Assembly: GCF_029223255.1 (NCBI RefSeq)
Contig: NZ_JARHUC010000002.1
Coordinates: 620,001 to 684,000, forward strand
Reading direction: 5' to 3'
Source of the DNA: Albimonas marina
Lineage (GTDB): Bacteria > Pseudomonadota > Alphaproteobacteria > Rhodobacterales > Rhodobacteraceae
Length of the DNA: 64,000 nt
Shown here: positions 61,878-64,000 of the stretch, piece by piece
Numbering within the stretch: position 1 is the stretch's first letter
Layout: the number at the start of each line of letters is the position of its first letter
Program-made: the position numbers and the translations under genes
The notes under the pieces: generated by a model
The model's input: only the letters and a program-made list of their open reading frames with translations
Database searches by the model: none
Told to the model about the DNA's origin: nothing

Positions 61878-63044
61878 ATGATCGCCCGCACGCTTTACGA
61901 ACAAGACCACGAGATGTTCCGCGACTCCGTCCGCAAGTGGGTCGCGGCCGAGATCACGCCCCATGTCGACACCTTCCGCGAGACCGGCAAGGTCTCGAAG
62001 GAGCTGTGGAAATCCGCCGGCGCCCAGGGCTTCCTGTGCATGTACGCCGACGAGAAATACGGCGGCGCGGGCATCGACGACTTCCGCTACGACATGATCC
62101 TGATCGAGGAGATGGCGATGGCGGGCGCGGGCTCGGGCTTCGCCGCCTCGCTCCACAACCGCGTCGTGGGCCCCTACCTGCACAAGTTCGGCACCGACGA
62201 CCAGCGCGACCGCTTCATGCCCGGCTGCGTCTCGGGCGAGACGCCGCTGGCCATCGCGCTGACCGAGCCGGGCACCGGTTCCGACCTCGCCGGCATGAAG
62301 ACCAAGGCCGAGGACAAGGGCGACCACTGGGTCATCAACGGCCAGAAGACCTACATCTCCAACGGCCAGATCGCCGAGCTGATCGTGGTCGCGGCCAAGA
62401 CCGACCCCGACAAGACCCACGCCGTGGGCCTGTTCCTGGTCCCCGCCGACACCCCCGGCTTCCAGCGCGGCAAGAAGCTGCGCAAGATGGGCCAGCCCGG
62501 GCAGGACACCTCGGAGCTCTTCTTCGACAACGTGAAGGTCCCCAAGGAGAACGTGCTGGGCGACCCGACCGGCGGCTTCAAGGTGATGATGAACAACCTC
62601 GCCGAGGAGCGGATCATCTCCGCCGTCGGCAGCCTTTCGGCGGCCGAGCGGTCCTTCCAGATCACGCTGCAGTACATCAAGGAGCGGACGGCGTTCGGCA
62701 AGCCCATCGGCCTGTTCCAGAACTCGCGCTTCAAGATGGCCCACCTGCGCACCCGGCTCGACGCCACCTGGGCCCTGCTCGACCACTGCGCGACCCAGCA
62801 TGTGGCGGGCAAGCTGACCTCGGAGCTCGCGGCCGAGATCAAGCTCTTCGCCTCGGAGACGCAGGGCGAGGTGGTGGACGAGTGCGTCCAGCTCCACGGC
62901 GGCGCCGGCTACATGGACGAGTACGAGATCGCCAAGCAGTACGTGGACGCCCGCGTCAGCCGCATCTACGCGGGCTCGTCCGAGATCATGAAGGAGATCA
63001 TCGGCCGCGGCCTGGGTCTCGACGACCGCAAGAGGAACCACTGA
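61878..63044 (+). CDS. Acyl-CoA dehydrogenase
   Basis: The product is 388 aa, an FAD enzyme for the first beta-oxidation step. Typical segments are A-L-T-E-P-G-T-G-S-D-L near 130, G-Q-K-T-Y-I-S-N-G near 157, R-T-A-F-G-K-P-I near 275 and the C-terminal Y-A-G-S-S-E-I. In the last one Ala replaces the Glu of Y-E-G-T-S-E. The catalytic base may then be the Glu of N-L-A-E-E-R near 240, as in isovaleryl- or long-chain-type enzymes. GGGAGGA precedes ATG 61878; the CoA-transferase gene follows after 1 bp. Confidence 0.94.
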   Translation: MIARTLYEQDHEMFRDSVRKWVAAEITPHVDTFRETGKVSKELWKSAGAQGFLCMYADEKYGGAGIDDFRYDMILIEEMAMAGAGSGFAASLHNRVVGPYLHKFGTDDQRDRFMPGCVSGETPLAIALTEPGTGSDLAGMKTKAEDKGDHWVINGQKTYISNGQIAELIVVAAKTDPDKTHAVGLFLVPADTPGFQRGKKLRKMGQPGQDTSELFFDNVKVPKENVLGDPTGGFKVMMNNLAEERIISAVGSLSAAERSFQITLQYIKERTAFGKPIGLFQNSRFKMAHLRTRLDATWALLDHCATQHVAGKLTSELAAEIKLFASETQGEVVDECVQLHGGAGYMDEYEIAKQYVDARVSRIYAGSSEIMKEIIGRGLGLDDRKRNH

Positions 63045-63045
63045 C

Positions 63046-64000
63046 ATGGCCGGACCGCTCGAAGGACTGAAGCTGATCGAGATGGCCGGCATCGGCCCGT
63101 GCCCGCTCGCCGGCCAGCTGATGGCCGACCTCGGGGCCGAGGTCATCGTCATCGACCGCAAGTCGGGGGGCGAGCGCCCCGCCGACGTCAACAACCGCAA
63201 CAAGAAGTCGGTGGCCCTCAACCTCAAGACGCCCGAGGGCGTCGAGGCGGCGCTGGCCCTGATCGCCTCCGCCGACGCCCTGATCGAGGGCTTCCGGCCC
63301 GGCGTGATGGAGCGGATGGGCCTGGGTCCGGACGTGTGCCTCGAGAAGAACCCCGGCCTCGTCTTCGGCCGCATGACCGGCTGGGGCCAGGACGGGCCGT
63401 GGAGCCAGATGGCCGGCCATGACCTCAACTACCTGTCGCTCACCGGCGCGCTGGGCATGATGGGCAAGAAGGGCCAGGAGCCGACCCCGCCCCTCAACCT
63501 CGTCGCCGACTACGGCGGCGGCACCATGTTCCTGATCTTCGGCGTCCTCTCGGCGCTGTGGGAGCGCTCGAAGTCCGGCAAGGGCCAGGTGGTCGACGTC
63601 GCCATGATCGACGGCGTGGCGGCGATGACCGGCATCTTCCGCAACCTGATGGCCGCCGGCCGCTGGGGCCCGGAGCGGGAGAGCAACATGCTCGACGGCG
63701 GCGCGCCCTACTACCGCTGCTACGAGACCAAGGACGGCAAGTACATCTCGGTGGGCTCGATCGAACCCCAGTTCCATCGCGAGATGATCGAGAAGGCCGG
63801 CCTCGACCCCGCCGACAACGACACCCAGGACGACAAGTCCCTGTGGGAGAAGCGTCGCGCGGCCTACGAGGCCCATTTCAAGACCAAGACCCGCGACGAG
63901 TGGGAGGCGATCTACGCCGGCGGCGACAGCTGCGTGGCGCCGGTGCTGACCCCGCAGGAGGCCGAGAGCCACCCCCACAACCTGGCGCGCAACGCCTACG
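63046..64000 (+). CDS. CaiB/BaiF (family III) CoA-transferase or alpha-methylacyl-CoA racemase, 3' end outside window
   Basis: The visible part is 318 residues and the frame is open to the window end. It begins L-E-G-L-K-L-I-E-M-A-G-I-G-P, as in alpha-methylacyl-CoA racemases. The proton-shuttling residues of that subgroup are in place: H in A-G-H-D-L-N-Y near 125, D in A-M-I-D-G near 189, and a Glu in G-S-I-E-P-Q-F near 240. That favours racemase over CoA-transferase. It starts one base after the acyl-CoA dehydrogenase stop, in the same operon. Racemisation of 2-methylacyl-CoAs would let branched acids enter beta-oxidation. Confidence 0.9.
   Translation, partial: MAGPLEGLKLIEMAGIGPCPLAGQLMADLGAEVIVIDRKSGGERPADVNNRNKKSVALNLKTPEGVEAALALIASADALIEGFRPGVMERMGLGPDVCLEKNPGLVFGRMTGWGQDGPWSQMAGHDLNYLSLTGALGMMGKKGQEPTPPLNLVADYGGGTMFLIFGVLSALWERSKSGKGQVVDVAMIDGVAAMTGIFRNLMAAGRWGPERESNMLDGGAPYYRCYETKDGKYISVGSIEPQFHREMIEKAGLDPADNDTQDDKSLWEKRRAAYEAHFKTKTRDEWEAIYAGGDSCVAPVLTPQEAESHPHNLARNAY

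Overview
The window is a contiguous piece of a very GC-rich chromosome. Gene content points to an alphaproteobacterium of the Rhodobacterales type: a DUF2927 lipoprotein, a VPLPA-CTERM surface protein, a TRAP transporter, a serralysin/RTX-type secreted protein pair, and a GAAC-N7-GAAC-like SOS box in front of uvrA. Genus and species cannot be fixed from the sequence alone. No rRNA, tRNA, CRISPR array, IS transposase or prophage gene was recognised.

Layout. 1-8.2 kb: a membrane protein end, periplasmic cyclophilin, a GGDEF/EAL protein, coaD, a CBS protein and uvrA. 8.5-11.2 kb: two tandem paralogous secreted proteins with a beta-solenoid front and an RTX tail. 11.2-15.7 kb: a PepSY / cytochrome b / membrane-anchored LuxR-type regulator operon, a DUF2927 lipoprotein, PPK2 and ssb. 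15.8-29.8 kb: a catabolic region with a ferredoxin-reductase-type flavoprotein, a TetR regulator followed by a TRAP transporter and an MBL-fold hydrolase, a divergent SMP-30 lactonase, and a translationally coupled CoA-thioester operon (NDP-forming acyl-CoA synthetase, two hotdog proteins, a thiolase-like protein without the usual cysteine, DUF35, acyl-CoA dehydrogenase). 30-34.7 kb: an EF-hand protein, a GT61-type transferase, an SLC13-type permease and small membrane or lipoproteins. 34.8-35.8 kb: a base-composition island holding one TIR-domain gene, jammed against dnaE. 35.8-54.8 kb: mostly housekeeping genes (dnaE, a DEAD-box helicase, glpX, hom, an MscS-type channel) plus a VPLPA-CTERM protein, NIPSNAP, SDR, rhodanese, thiolase and a soluble chemotaxis receptor. 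55.4-64 kb: a divergent fatty-acid or acyl-CoA degradation locus (SDR and acyl-CoA synthetase on one strand; thiolase, FadB-type bifunctional enzyme, acyl-CoA dehydrogenase and CoA-transferase on the other).

The most unusual structure is non-coding. Five copies of a roughly 280-bp element lie at 17.1, 22.8, 29.9 (inverted), 42.8 and 47.1 kb. Each copy is built on a long imperfect palindrome. Several stem segments differ between copies but stay complementary within each copy, which is the signature of a selected hairpin. A second, 50-bp GC-rich repeat with 9-bp inverted ends occurs five times, twice just upstream of copies of the large element. The second candidate for a new system is the isolated TIR gene. 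Other signals are a probable leaderless, self-repressed tetR and a set of perfect palindromes in divergent promoters.
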